The notes below the pieces were generated by a model. The model worked only from the letters and a program-made list of their open reading frames with translations, did not search any database and was not told the DNA's origin. This document shows positions 1 through 7,853 of a stretch of DNA of 64,000 bases, one piece after another; positions within the stretch are counted from its first letter, which is position 1; every line of letters begins with the position of its first letter. The stretch is from Candidatus Laterigemmans baculatus. GTDB taxonomy: Bacteria > Planctomycetota > Planctomycetia > Pirellulales > Pirellulaceae. The position numbers and the translations under genes are program-made. The stretch spans positions 1 to 64,000 of the forward strand of contig NZ_WRPR01000112.1 of NCBI RefSeq assembly GCF_010367455.1, in the 5' to 3' direction.

Positions 1-852
1 TCCCCTTTTATCTGCGTTCTCCGCGCTATCCGCGGTCCCTCTCCTTTCCGTGATTTTTCGTGTCCTTCCGTGGCCACCATTCGTGAGATTCGTGGTCGTT
101 CTCCCGGCTAAGCCCTCGCGTAGATTAGGTGCGCGAGCGTGAGCCCCAGGACTACCGGGAGACGGGGGAACCAGGAAGGATACGAAGAGCACGAAGGCAA
201 GGTGGGGAGTTGAACCGCAGATAACACCGATAGCGCAGATTCTTGGTTCTCGCTGTTCCTCTTTCATCGGCGTTCTCCGCGCTATCCGCGGTTCTCTTTT
301 TCGTGCCCTTCCGTGGCCACCATTCGTGAGATTCGTACCATTCGTGGTGGTCTCCCCGGCTAAGTCCTCGCGTAGATTATGTGCGCGAGCGTGAGCCTCG
401 CGAGACTGCCGAAAGACGGGGGAACCACGAAGGAAAGGTGGGGGAGTTGAACCGCGGATAACGCCGATAGCGCGGATTCTTGGTTCTCGCTCTTCCCCTT
501 TCATCGGCGTTCTCCGCGCTATCTGCGGTCCCTCTCCTTTCCGTGCTTTTTCGTGTCCTTCCGTGGCCAACATTCGTGAGATTCGTGGTCGTTTTCCCGG
601 CTAAGTCCTCGCGTAGATTATGTGCGCAAGCGTGAGCCTCCCGGGACTGCCGAAAGACGGGGGAACCACGAAGGAAAGGTGGGGAGTTGAACCGCAGATA
701 ACACCGATAGCGCGGATTCTTGGTTCTCGCTCTTCCCCTTTCATCGGCGTTCCCCGCGCTATCGGCGGTCCCTCTCCTTTCCGTGATTTTCCGTGTCCTT
801 CCGTGGCCACCATTCGTGTGATTCGTGAGATTCGTGGTTGTCTCCCCGGATC
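1..852. repeat. Tandem array of a ~240 bp repeat, running off the left edge
   Basis: About three and a half imperfect copies lie head to tail. The landmark CGCGGTCCCTCTCC or a close variant occurs near 31, 287, 524 and 764, giving periods of about 256, 237 and 240 bases. Each unit contains a CCTTCCGTGGCCACCATTCG segment, a GCGTAGATTATGTGCGC segment, GACGGGGGAACCACGAAGG and a TTGAACCGC(A/G)GATAAC segment. Open frames crossing the array shift between copies and resemble no protein. Related single copies occur at 3012-3190, 38262-38480 and 62616-62892. No gene is seen here. Confidence 0.85.
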
Positions 853-863
853 CCGCCTCCCAC

Positions 864-2831
864 TCAGCTCAGCTCTTGCATGACTCGGCCGAAGGGGATT
901 CCGTTGCAGACGCCGAAGTGCGGATCGCGGGAGAGTTTGCTTCGCGTCATCGCTGGTGAGGTGAAGCCGCAGAGAAAGCGGGCTTGTTGGCGGGGCGTGG
1001 CGAGCACCTCGGGATGGCGGCCGGCCAAGTCTCGCACGGCGGTTGCGGCGGAGCGTCCGATGCGGCCCTCGTGCGACTCTGGGATGCGGAGCGGTCCATC
1101 GCCGGTGCAGGCTGTGCAGCGGCCGCAGGGCTGCTCCATCGTTTCCCCAAAATGCTCCGAAAGCGTCGCCGCTTGGCACTCATTTGCAGCGATCAATTCA
1201 AACACCTCGTCCAGCCGTTGGACCTCGCCCTGTTCGCGGTCAGTCAACCGGGCGTGCAGTTCCTCGGCGAGTGCCGTTGGCTGCGTGATCGGCTTGAGTT
1301 TGTGGTAGCCGTGGACGAGATCGCTGACGCGGACATCGATCCAACCCTGCTCGGCTAGGTAATCGATCGCCTTGACCAGGCGCTCGCGATCGGCACCCAG
1401 ACGTCTCGCGGCGACCGGGAGCGGGATCGAGAACCAGGTCCGTCCTTTGACGGCCGAGGCCAGCAGTCCGGCGATGAACTGCCGACGCTCGCCGCTGAAG
1501 TGGGCGAGGATCGATTGGGAACTGGTCAGCGGGCGGAATTGATAAGTGTCGTAGCGGGGGGACGTGCCGCGGAGGTAGCCGTCGAGCTCCAGGTACGTCA
1601 GCAGCGTGCGAGCGACGAGGACGCGAATATCGGTCTCGCTGGAGAGCCGGTAGTGGCTGATGTGAAACGTCTCCGCTTGTCCCGCGATCAGCTCGATGAA
1701 CCGCACCACCGACGAAGCATCGGGGGTATCACCGTAGGCGAAGTTCTCCAGCACGATCCGGTCGCCGGGGACGAGCAGCGTTTCGCAGGTCGAGTCGAGC
1801 CCGTCTCGCCCGGCGCGGCCGATTTCTTGGGCGTACGCTTCGAGCGACTTGGGCGGGTTGTAGTGGTACACGTAGCGAATGTCGCTCTTGTCGATCCCCA
1901 TCCCGAACGCGATCGTCGCCACCACGATCCCGTCGTTCGAATCGAGAAACCACTGTTGGATCTCGGCTCGCTCGGCCGGTTCGAGTCCGGCGTGGTAGGC
2001 TCGGGCCGGATAGCCGAGTTCGGCGAGTTGCCCGGCCACTTGTTCGGCTGTTTTCTGCAGCGTGACGTAGACCAGCGTGCAGCCCCGGGGTCGCTCTTTC
2101 AAACGTGCGAGCAGTTCGGCGTCGCGCTGAGCGTCACTGAGCACGCTGCTGCGAAGCTGCAAATTGGGGCGGAAAAACGGCGTCCGCACGGCGTCGTCGG
2201 CGTCGATCGCGAAGGCTCTGCGAATATCCTCGAGCACCTGCGGTGTGGCTGTTGCCGTCAGGGCCAGAACCCGTTCGGCCTGGAGGTCCTTCGCCAATTC
2301 GGCCAGCTTTAAATAGTCGGGACGGAAGTTGTGTCCCCACTGGCTGATGCAGTGGGCTTCATCCACGGCGAACATGGACACGTGCAAATCGCCCACTGCC
2401 GCTCGGAACCGCTCGTTGAAAAATCGCTCCGGCGCGACGTACAGCAGCTTCGTCTCGCCCCGCCGGACCCCTCGCATCGCCTCGCGAAACTCTTCCGGCC
2501 CCAACGACGAATCGAGCCGCGCCGCCGAGATCCCCCGCGCCGCCAGCGCATCGCACTGGTCCTTCATCAAGGCGATCAGCGGCGAAATGACGATCGTCAC
2601 CCCCGAGAACGTGAGCGCGGGGAGCTGGTAGCAGAGCGATTTGCCGCCGCCGGTCGGAAACACCGCCACGGCGCTCCGCCCGGCGAGCAAGCTGTCGATC
2701 ACCGCCCGCTGCCCGGGGCGAAACGATTCCAGCCCAAACCGCTCCCGTAGCAGCGCGTGGGGATCGACCGCCGGCACCGCCTCAGAGGCCGGCGCTGATG
2801 GGGAAGCTGGTGAAGCCGCAGCAGTTTTCAT
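864..2831 (-). CDS. recQ: ATP-dependent DNA helicase, RecQ family
   Basis: This is a 3'-to-5' superfamily 2 DNA helicase expected to act in recombination and replication-fork repair. The 655-residue product has Walker A PTGGGKS near residue 60, the DEAH box in AVDEAHCISQWGHNFRPDY, helicase motif VI as QEIGRAGRDG, and the RecQ zinc site (NEC followed by CGRCTAC). A winged-helix region follows. No clear HRDC domain is visible in the short C-terminal tail. The start at 2831 (MKTAAASPAS) is chosen because the 22 residues available upstream look unlike the family. The gene stands alone, with repeats on both sides. Family assignment is firm; the precise cellular role is inferred. Confidence 0.95.
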   Translation of the reverse strand: MKTAAASPASPSAPASEAVPAVDPHALLRERFGLESFRPGQRAVIDSLLAGRSAVAVFPTGGGKSLCYQLPALTFSGVTIVISPLIALMKDQCDALAARGISAARLDSSLGPEEFREAMRGVRRGETKLLYVAPERFFNERFRAAVGDLHVSMFAVDEAHCISQWGHNFRPDYLKLAELAKDLQAERVLALTATATPQVLEDIRRAFAIDADDAVRTPFFRPNLQLRSSVLSDAQRDAELLARLKERPRGCTLVYVTLQKTAEQVAGQLAELGYPARAYHAGLEPAERAEIQQWFLDSNDGIVVATIAFGMGIDKSDIRYVYHYNPPKSLEAYAQEIGRAGRDGLDSTCETLLVPGDRIVLENFAYGDTPDASSVVRFIELIAGQAETFHISHYRLSSETDIRVLVARTLLTYLELDGYLRGTSPRYDTYQFRPLTSSQSILAHFSGERRQFIAGLLASAVKGRTWFSIPLPVAARRLGADRERLVKAIDYLAEQGWIDVRVSDLVHGYHKLKPITQPTALAEELHARLTDREQGEVQRLDEVFELIAANECQAATLSEHFGETMEQPCGRCTACTGDGPLRIPESHEGRIGRSAATAVRDLAGRHPEVLATPRQQARFLCGFTSPAMTRSKLSRDPHFGVCNGIPFGRVMQELS

Positions 2832-3204
2832 CGGAATCGCCTTCGGGTGGAGGCAGAAGGGAAAAACCTCACAGGCACTCCGGCAGTGTACGGGCATTCA
2901 CGCGGAAGGCAAGTGTAGAATCCCCCAAAAGAGGCCCACGACTTTCCAGCCGCCGGACCGCCTTTCGTTTAACGGCAAGCCAAAGGCGACGGTGTTTCGG
3001 GGGGCGGGGCGCGACCACGAATAACACGAACGGTGGCCACGGAAGGACACGGAAAGGAGAGGGACCGCAGATAGCGCGGAGAACGCGGATAAAAGGGGAA
3101 TCAGAAAGCCAACAATCCGCGCTATCCGCGGGGCAACTCCCCGCCTTTCCTTCGTGCTCTTCGTGTCCTTCGTGGTTCCCCCGTCTTCTGATCACTCGGC
3201 GCCT
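2832..3204. repeat. Intergenic region with family-F half-hairpin and family-A repeat
   Basis: 2965-2990 is one arm of the TCGTTTAACGGCAAGCC element that forms a full hairpin at 4392-4459. 3012-3190 carries both orientations of the repeat found at 1-852: GGCCACGGAAGGACACGG, then CTTCGTGCTCTTCGTGTCC. Its centre has inverted GCGCGGAGAACGCGG-type segments. No coding sequence is supported. Confidence 0.7.
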
Positions 3205-4326
3205 TTAACCCTCGACGGCCGATTCGCTGCTCAGCCGATCGACCATGGCGGCCGAGCTGCCGAGGGTGCTGGCCAGTTCCCGCTGCCGCTCGGCCCAGGT
3301 CGGCGCCGCAGCGATTTCCAGCACGTGCCGCAATTCGGACGTGCACCGCAGCTCGGTGGCAATCTCCTCAAGCCGCTCGACCAGCCGCGAGGCGATCTGG
3401 CGAACCGGCTGCACTTCGTAGTTGTAGCCGTTGACCAGCGCGGCATTCGTCCCGTAGCGACTGGCTCGCCACTTGTTCTGGCGGACCATCATCGGGTGGC
3501 AGTCGAACTGGTAGGTTCCCTCGTCGATTTCATTGCTGAGCTGCTGGACTAGGCACTGGATGAGGGCGGCCATGGCGCAGACGTCGTCCAGATTGCCCGG
3601 CATGTCGCACATCCGAACTTCGACCGTTCCAAACTTGTGGTGCGGGCGGACATCCCACCAGATTTCGCGGATCGTGTGGATGAACCCCGTATCGACCATG
3701 TGGTTGACCAGCCAGGTGTACTCGCTCCAGTTCCGCATCAACGGGGGCAGCCCGGCTGTGGGCAACCCCTCCATGATCTTCGATCGCTGCGATTGCAATC
3801 CCGTATCGCGGCTCTCCCAAAAAGGGCTGCTGCAGGTCAGCGCCAAGAGCGTCGGGAGGTGCTGCATGATCCGGTCGCAGATCATCACGGCCTTGTCTCC
3901 CGAGTCGACACCGACATGCACGTGCAAGCCGAAGGTGATCAGCCGCCGCGCCATTTCCTGCAGCAGGTCGACCAGCCCTTGGTAGCGAGGCGTGGCGGTC
4001 ACGACCTGGTCCTTCCAGTGGCTGAACGGATGGGTGGCTCCCCACCAGAGCCGCAGCCCGAGTTGGTCGGCCGCGTGCTGCACGACACGCAGCTTGGCTT
4101 CCAGATCGCCGCGGGCGTCAGCGATGGTCTGACTGACGTCGCTGTTGAGCTCGACGCAGCTCTGCATTAGTTCGGGTTTGACGCAGCCGAGCGGCTCGGT
4201 CTCGAGATGCGCGATCAGTGAATCGCACTCGCTCGCTAAAGCAAAGGTTTGATTATCGAGCAAACCCAATTCGATCTCGATCCCCACGGTCGGCCGAGCA
4301 TTGGCAGTAAATTCAAGTTTCGTCAT
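3205..4326 (-). CDS. Carboxylate-amine ligase, YbdK family (glutamate-cysteine ligase GCS2 type)
   Basis: The 373-residue product has the length and motifs of the YbdK branch of GCS2 proteins: TVGIEIE at residues 13-19 and HVHVG at 135-139, both in the ATP/metal-binding core. Family members ligate an amine to a carboxylate using ATP, and E. coli YbdK shows weak glutamate-cysteine ligase activity. The real substrate here cannot be read from sequence. The start at 4326 (MTKLEF) is preferred over 4359, because the 11 extra residues precede the first conserved strand. No gshB or other thiol-pathway gene is nearby. Confidence 0.88.
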   Translation of the reverse strand: MTKLEFTANARPTVGIEIELGLLDNQTFALASECDSLIAHLETEPLGCVKPELMQSCVELNSDVSQTIADARGDLEAKLRVVQHAADQLGLRLWWGATHPFSHWKDQVVTATPRYQGLVDLLQEMARRLITFGLHVHVGVDSGDKAVMICDRIMQHLPTLLALTCSSPFWESRDTGLQSQRSKIMEGLPTAGLPPLMRNWSEYTWLVNHMVDTGFIHTIREIWWDVRPHHKFGTVEVRMCDMPGNLDDVCAMAALIQCLVQQLSNEIDEGTYQFDCHPMMVRQNKWRASRYGTNAALVNGYNYEVQPVRQIASRLVERLEEIATELRCTSELRHVLEIAAAPTWAERQRELASTLGSSAAMVDRLSSESAVEG

Positions 4327-4391
4327 TGTTGCCGATCCGTACCAAAGCCTTTCCACCACGTGCGCCAGCTTTTTCAGGCTGACAATCGAAG

Positions 4392-4459
4392 TCGTTTAAC
4401 GGCAAGCCGAAGGCGACTTTGTTTTAAAAAGCAGTCGCCTTCGGCTTGCCGTTAAACGA
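4392..4459. repeat. Family-F perfect hairpin (27-base arms)
   Basis: The arms 4392-4418 and 4433-4459 are exact reverse complements. They begin TCGTTTAACGGCAAGCCGAA and are separated by 14 AT-rich bases. A TTTTTT run at 4460-4466 follows on the + strand, so it could terminate rightward transcripts, but neither flanking gene runs that way. Single arms occur at 2965-2990 and 13364-13389. Confidence 0.85.
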
Positions 4460-4541
4460 TTTTTTCGCGAGCCGTCCTGCTCCGAACCAATCCAAAGTGT
4501 CGCTGTCCAGTTAGGGTTAGGCTGGAAAGCCTGACGTACGG

Positions 4542-4683
4542 TTAGTGCCCGGCCGCGGCGCCCCAGATTTCTCTCAGCCGTTGATCGCGACCGCAGGTGT
4601 AGCGGTAGTAGGGGGTTAAACGGGTCGATGTTATGCCAAAATACGTTGAGCAATTCTTCGTAGCTGACGCGGTGGGAGGTCCA
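4542..4683 (-). pseudogene. msrA: Decayed fragment of peptide-methionine (S)-S-oxide reductase
   Basis: Directly after the M20 amidohydrolase stop, the minus strand reads SYEELLNVFWHNIDPFN, which matches the conserved MsrA segment around SYEELLDVFW..DP. After a frame change it continues YYRYTCGRDQRLREIWG and reaches a TAA at 4542-4544. That matches the C-terminus of one MsrA subgroup (Y..CGRD..L...WG). The catalytic GCFW motif and roughly 60 residues between the two blocks are missing, so this is a remnant and not a gene. The assignment rests on remembered family motifs. Confidence 0.55.
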
Positions 4684-4689
4684 TGACTC

Positions 4690-5976
4690 TCATTCCTCGC
4701 GAGGTGCGAAGTAGGAGATGGCCGCGGCGGCCATCATGCGGATGCCGACGGCCAGAGCGCGTTCGTCGATATCGAACTGCGGCGTGTGGAGCGGCGCACA
4801 GCCGACTTGATCGCCGGCCACGCCGAGCCGGAACATGGCGCCGGGAACATGATCTAAGTAGTAGGAAAAATCCTCGCTGCCCATGCTGGGGTAATCGATC
4901 CAGTCGATCGCTCCGGCGCCGAGGGTGCGAGTCGCGGCGGTGGCGAGCATCTCGGTGATCTGGCGATCGTTCTCGACCGTCGGGGAGGACTGGGTGCGTT
5001 GGATGTTGATCTCGACTCCCGCTTCGCGATGGATCGATTCGTTGATGTCTTCGAGCGCATCCAGCGCTGCCGCGCGGGCTTCGCGGGAGAGGGTCCGGAG
5101 CGTTCCGTAGAGCGTCGCCGTGCCGGGGATCACGTTCGGCGAGTGGCCGCCAGTGATATGCCCGATCGAGATCACCACCGTCTTGTGGGCATCGACGATC
5201 CGAGGAATCCGTCGGTAGGTAGCCAGAATCCAGGCCGCTGCCGCTTCGATCGGGTCGCGAGTCAGGTGGGGCCGCGCTCCGTGCCCCCCCTGGCCGACGA
5301 AATCGACGCGAAACGTATCGCACGAAGCGGTCAAGGCACCGACACGCAATCCAATGCGGCCCACCGCTCGAGAGGGATCGACATGCAGCGCGATCGCCGC
5401 GGCCACGTCGCGGAGGGCGTGGGCATGGATCATCGCTTTGGCACCGGTCGCGGTCTCCTCGGCCGGTTGGAACAGCCCGCGGATGGCGATCGGCCACGGC
5501 AACAGCCCATCGCGGTCGAGCGAGACCAGCAGCCGCAGAGCTCCGTAAACGATCGTCGGATGCGCGTCGTGGCCGCAGGCATGCATCCGCCCTTCGCAAC
5601 TGCTGCGGTACTCGACCGCCTTGCCGTCCTGCAGTGGCAGGGCGTCGATGTCGCCGCGGAGCACGAGCCGAGGTGGCAACTCGGTCGCCGCAGTCCCACT
5701 CAGCAGGTCGCACGTCAAACCGGTGCGAGCTTCGGTCACCGTTGGAACCAGACCGAGCGATTCCACTAAGCGAGCCAGAAACTCGGTCGTGCGGAACTCC
5801 TGCTCGGACAATTCCGGGTTGCGGTGCAGGTGCCGCCGAACCGAGATCACATCGGGCAGCATCGCTTCGGCCCGCGCATTGATCTCGGTAACGAGGTCTT
5901 CCGAAAGGGGAGCAGCCGCCGGCGGGTCTCCGCCAGCGGCGGCCAGGTCGAGCGTTCGCAGGGGCAGTTCAGACAA
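4690..5976 (-). CDS. M20-family amidohydrolase (N-acyl-amino-acid / hippurate hydrolase-like)
   Basis: This is a metal-dependent amidohydrolase predicted to release an acyl group from N-acylated amino acids. The 428-residue protein shows the M20D signatures: GDIDALPLQ at 108-116, a metal-binding MHACGHDAH at 131-139 with C134 and H136, the glutamate pair in PAEE at 171-174, H198 in LHVDP, and SMGSEDFSYY near the C-terminus. The central segment is the dimerization domain. The N-terminus is about 35 residues longer than typical relatives but shows no signal peptide, so a cytoplasmic location is likely. The msrA remnant lies directly behind the stop. Exact substrate is unknown. Confidence 0.9.
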   Translation of the reverse strand: MSELPLRTLDLAAAGGDPPAAAPLSEDLVTEINARAEAMLPDVISVRRHLHRNPELSEQEFRTTEFLARLVESLGLVPTVTEARTGLTCDLLSGTAATELPPRLVLRGDIDALPLQDGKAVEYRSSCEGRMHACGHDAHPTIVYGALRLLVSLDRDGLLPWPIAIRGLFQPAEETATGAKAMIHAHALRDVAAAIALHVDPSRAVGRIGLRVGALTASCDTFRVDFVGQGGHGARPHLTRDPIEAAAAWILATYRRIPRIVDAHKTVVISIGHITGGHSPNVIPGTATLYGTLRTLSREARAAALDALEDINESIHREAGVEINIQRTQSSPTVENDRQITEMLATAATRTLGAGAIDWIDYPSMGSEDFSYYLDHVPGAMFRLGVAGDQVGCAPLHTPQFDIDERALAVGIRMMAAAAISYFAPREE

Positions 5977-6106
5977 TGTCGATCCAGGTGCTAGCAGCTA
6001 AGGGGAACGGACGAAACATTCTATCAGCCGTCAGGCACTGTCAAAAAACTCCGTTTCAGCATTACTTTCCCCCGGGATGGTCATCGAACAGTGCACGGCT
6101 AGACTC

Positions 6107-6225
6107 TGTCAGAAAACCCAGGGTTTTAGGCTTTTGAGCCGTAGGCGCTAGCCTCGGGCCTCGCAGCCCCGGGATTTCCGCTGCAGCACCCGCGGCTAGC
6201 GCCGTCGGCTCAGGGGTTTCTGACA
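6107..6225. repeat. Family-D MITE-like inverted-repeat element, copy 1
   Basis: The element is bounded by TGTCAGAAAACCC (6107) and its near reverse complement GGGGTTTCTGACA (end 6225). Inside, TTGAGCCGTAGGCGCTAGCC is mirrored by GGCTAGCGCCGTCGGCTCA, giving a long imperfect hairpin. A half arm repeats at 6231-6250. The flanking intergenic DNA (5977-6106 and 6251-6367) shows nothing recognisable. Related copies lie at 43251, 45261 and 58996. Confidence 0.8.
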
Positions 6226-6367
6226 AAGCATAGCGCCTTCGGCTCAGGGGCCACCGGAAAGCAACTCGCGGGCCGGAAGCTAAATTTTCAGTTCGTCTTG
6301 CTCAGCGGGCGGCAATTAGCCTATTTCCGCCAGCGGCTCCCCACCCGCTTCCGCGGTCCCTGATTTC

Positions 6368-7183
6368 ATGCGCCCTCCCCTTCCCTGGCTTGCCGCACTG
6401 CTCTGGATCGTAGGCGGCTGCGCAGGGTTATCGTTCACGGGCGGCTGCGCAGCACCTCTCGTTCGATCGACCGATCCGCCAGAGAGGCAGGCCTCCTTCG
6501 AGTCACCCGCGGAGCCGGTACCGGCGGCGAGTCGCGCGGCGGAGTGGATGGAGCGGTGGCTGTTTCCCAAACGGGTTGCCTGGGAGCAGTGGGGCGGAGC
6601 GAATCTGCAGACCGGCGACCTCGTCTTCACGCGCGGCAATTACTACGTGCTGCTCGGGGCGATCAACTTCTCCGATTTCCTGAGCACCGTTTCGGCCAGT
6701 CCCTTCTCGCACGTGGGGATCGTGGCGATCGAGGACGGGCAGGCGATGGTGTACGACATTTCCGATGCAGGACTCCGCAGCGCTCCCTTTGCCCACTATG
6801 TGACGCAGAGCAATTTTGAGCAGCTCGCGGTCCGCCGCCCGGTCCCGGAGCTGTACGCCGCGCTTCCCGAGGTGATCCGCTTCGTCCGCGAGAAGCAGGC
6901 CGAGGGAGTCGCGTTTGATCGCCGGTTCGGGCTCGGCAACGACGCGCTCTACTGCAGTGAGTTGATCGTCGAGGCTTTCGCGGCTGGCGGCGTCACGGTT
7001 GCGGAACCGGTTCCGGCTGGGGAGTTGCCGGGGATTGGCGAGGTGAGTCCTGCGATGCTGGAGCTGGTCCAGTGGACGACCGGGCTCGCGCTGAGCGATG
7101 CCGTCTATTCAATTGGCAATGAGACGAGTGGACTGTACGGCTCCCGCTGGTTTGTCGAGTGTTTGCCGCCGACCGAGTTGTAG
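6368..7183 (+). CDS. YiiX/YebB-like permuted papain-fold hydrolase, lipoprotein
   Basis: The 271-residue protein starts with a lipoprotein-type signal (hydrophobic stretch, then VGGC with C18; a second TGGC ends at C27). It continues into the circularly permuted papain (NlpC/P60-related, DUF830/C92) fold: TGDLVFTRG at 82-90, catalytic His in PFSHVGIV (H115) and catalytic Cys in LYCSELIVEAF (C196). Family members are cysteine amidases or hydrolases acting on peptidoglycan or lipid substrates in the envelope. The substrate here is unknown. It converges on the membrane-protein gene at 7188 with only 4 bases between stops. Confidence 0.8.
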   Translation: MRPPLPWLAALLWIVGGCAGLSFTGGCAAPLVRSTDPPERQASFESPAEPVPAASRAAEWMERWLFPKRVAWEQWGGANLQTGDLVFTRGNYYVLLGAINFSDFLSTVSASPFSHVGIVAIEDGQAMVYDISDAGLRSAPFAHYVTQSNFEQLAVRRPVPELYAALPEVIRFVREKQAEGVAFDRRFGLGNDALYCSELIVEAFAAGGVTVAEPVPAGELPGIGEVSPAMLELVQWTTGLALSDAVYSIGNETSGLYGSRWFVECLPPTEL

Positions 7184-7187
7184 CGAG

Positions 7188-7853
7188 TTACAGGCCGAGC
7201 CATTCGCGAAACCCGGCCAAGGTTTCGGTGGGCTGGCCGACAATCTGATAGACGGCGATCGCCATCAGGATGCTTCCGGCGGCAACCATCCCGCTCGCGC
7301 TGCGATGCGACGGGGGCTGCATGGCGTGGGTCCGTTCTCGGAGTTCCCGCAGCAGGTGGTTCCAAAACTCGGGATGGAGATGTTTTTCGAACGCTTCGAT
7401 CGCCACGGCGTGGGTCCAGCCGAGCGGTTCGACGCGGAGGTGGACGCGGCGTTCGGGGAGCGAGACCTGCATCCGTTCGACCGTGCTGACCGCGGCCGGG
7501 TCGACCGTCCGGGCGGCCGCTTCGAGCGGCTCCAGAATGTCTCGAGCCCGCACGCCGTAGATCACGATTCGCTGGGGGAACGAGAACAGCAGGAGGCTCA
7601 CGCAGAGCAGGTATAGGACGACCAGCAGGACCCAGGTCCACCAGCCGAGCTGGATGGCGGCGGTCGACGGAAAGAACAGATGGAGCGGTCCGACGACCAT
7701 CAGCCCACTGATCGCCAGCGCCACGGCGGCTCCATCGCGAACGCCGGTCGTGGCCAGCGGACGGCGGCGGAAGCGGATCCCGCCGAGCAGCAACAGGTAG
7801 GTGGCCAGTGGCAGCAGGGCGATGACCGTCGCGAAGGGGTCGAAGAAAAACAT
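7188..7853 (-). CDS. Uncharacterised membrane protein coupled to antiporter
   Basis: The family of this 221-residue protein is not recognised. It has three predicted membrane spans in the first ~105 residues (around 8-25, 45-62 and 71-92). A soluble region of ~85 residues follows (VDPAAVSTVERMQVSLPERR...), then one C-terminal span around 189-205. Its ATG shares one base with the antiporter stop (TGATG at 7851-7855), so the two are probably translationally coupled. A role as an accessory subunit or regulator of the antiporter is inference from that overlap only. Confidence 0.6.
   Translation of the reverse strand: MFFFDPFATVIALLPLATYLLLLGGIRFRRRPLATTGVRDGAAVALAISGLMVVGPLHLFFPSTAAIQLGWWTWVLLVVLYLLCVSLLLFSFPQRIVIYGVRARDILEPLEAAARTVDPAAVSTVERMQVSLPERRVHLRVEPLGWTHAVAIEAFEKHLHPEFWNHLLRELRERTHAMQPPSHRSASGMVAAGSILMAIAVYQIVGQPTETLAGFREWLGL

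Noticed and set aside
1-852. CRISPR array
   Set aside because: Units are ~240 bases, without short direct repeats separated by unique spacers; no cas gene nearby.
4392-4466. Terminator for the M20 amidohydrolase or YbdK gene
   Set aside because: The hairpin has its T-run on the + strand, while both flanking genes run on the minus strand.
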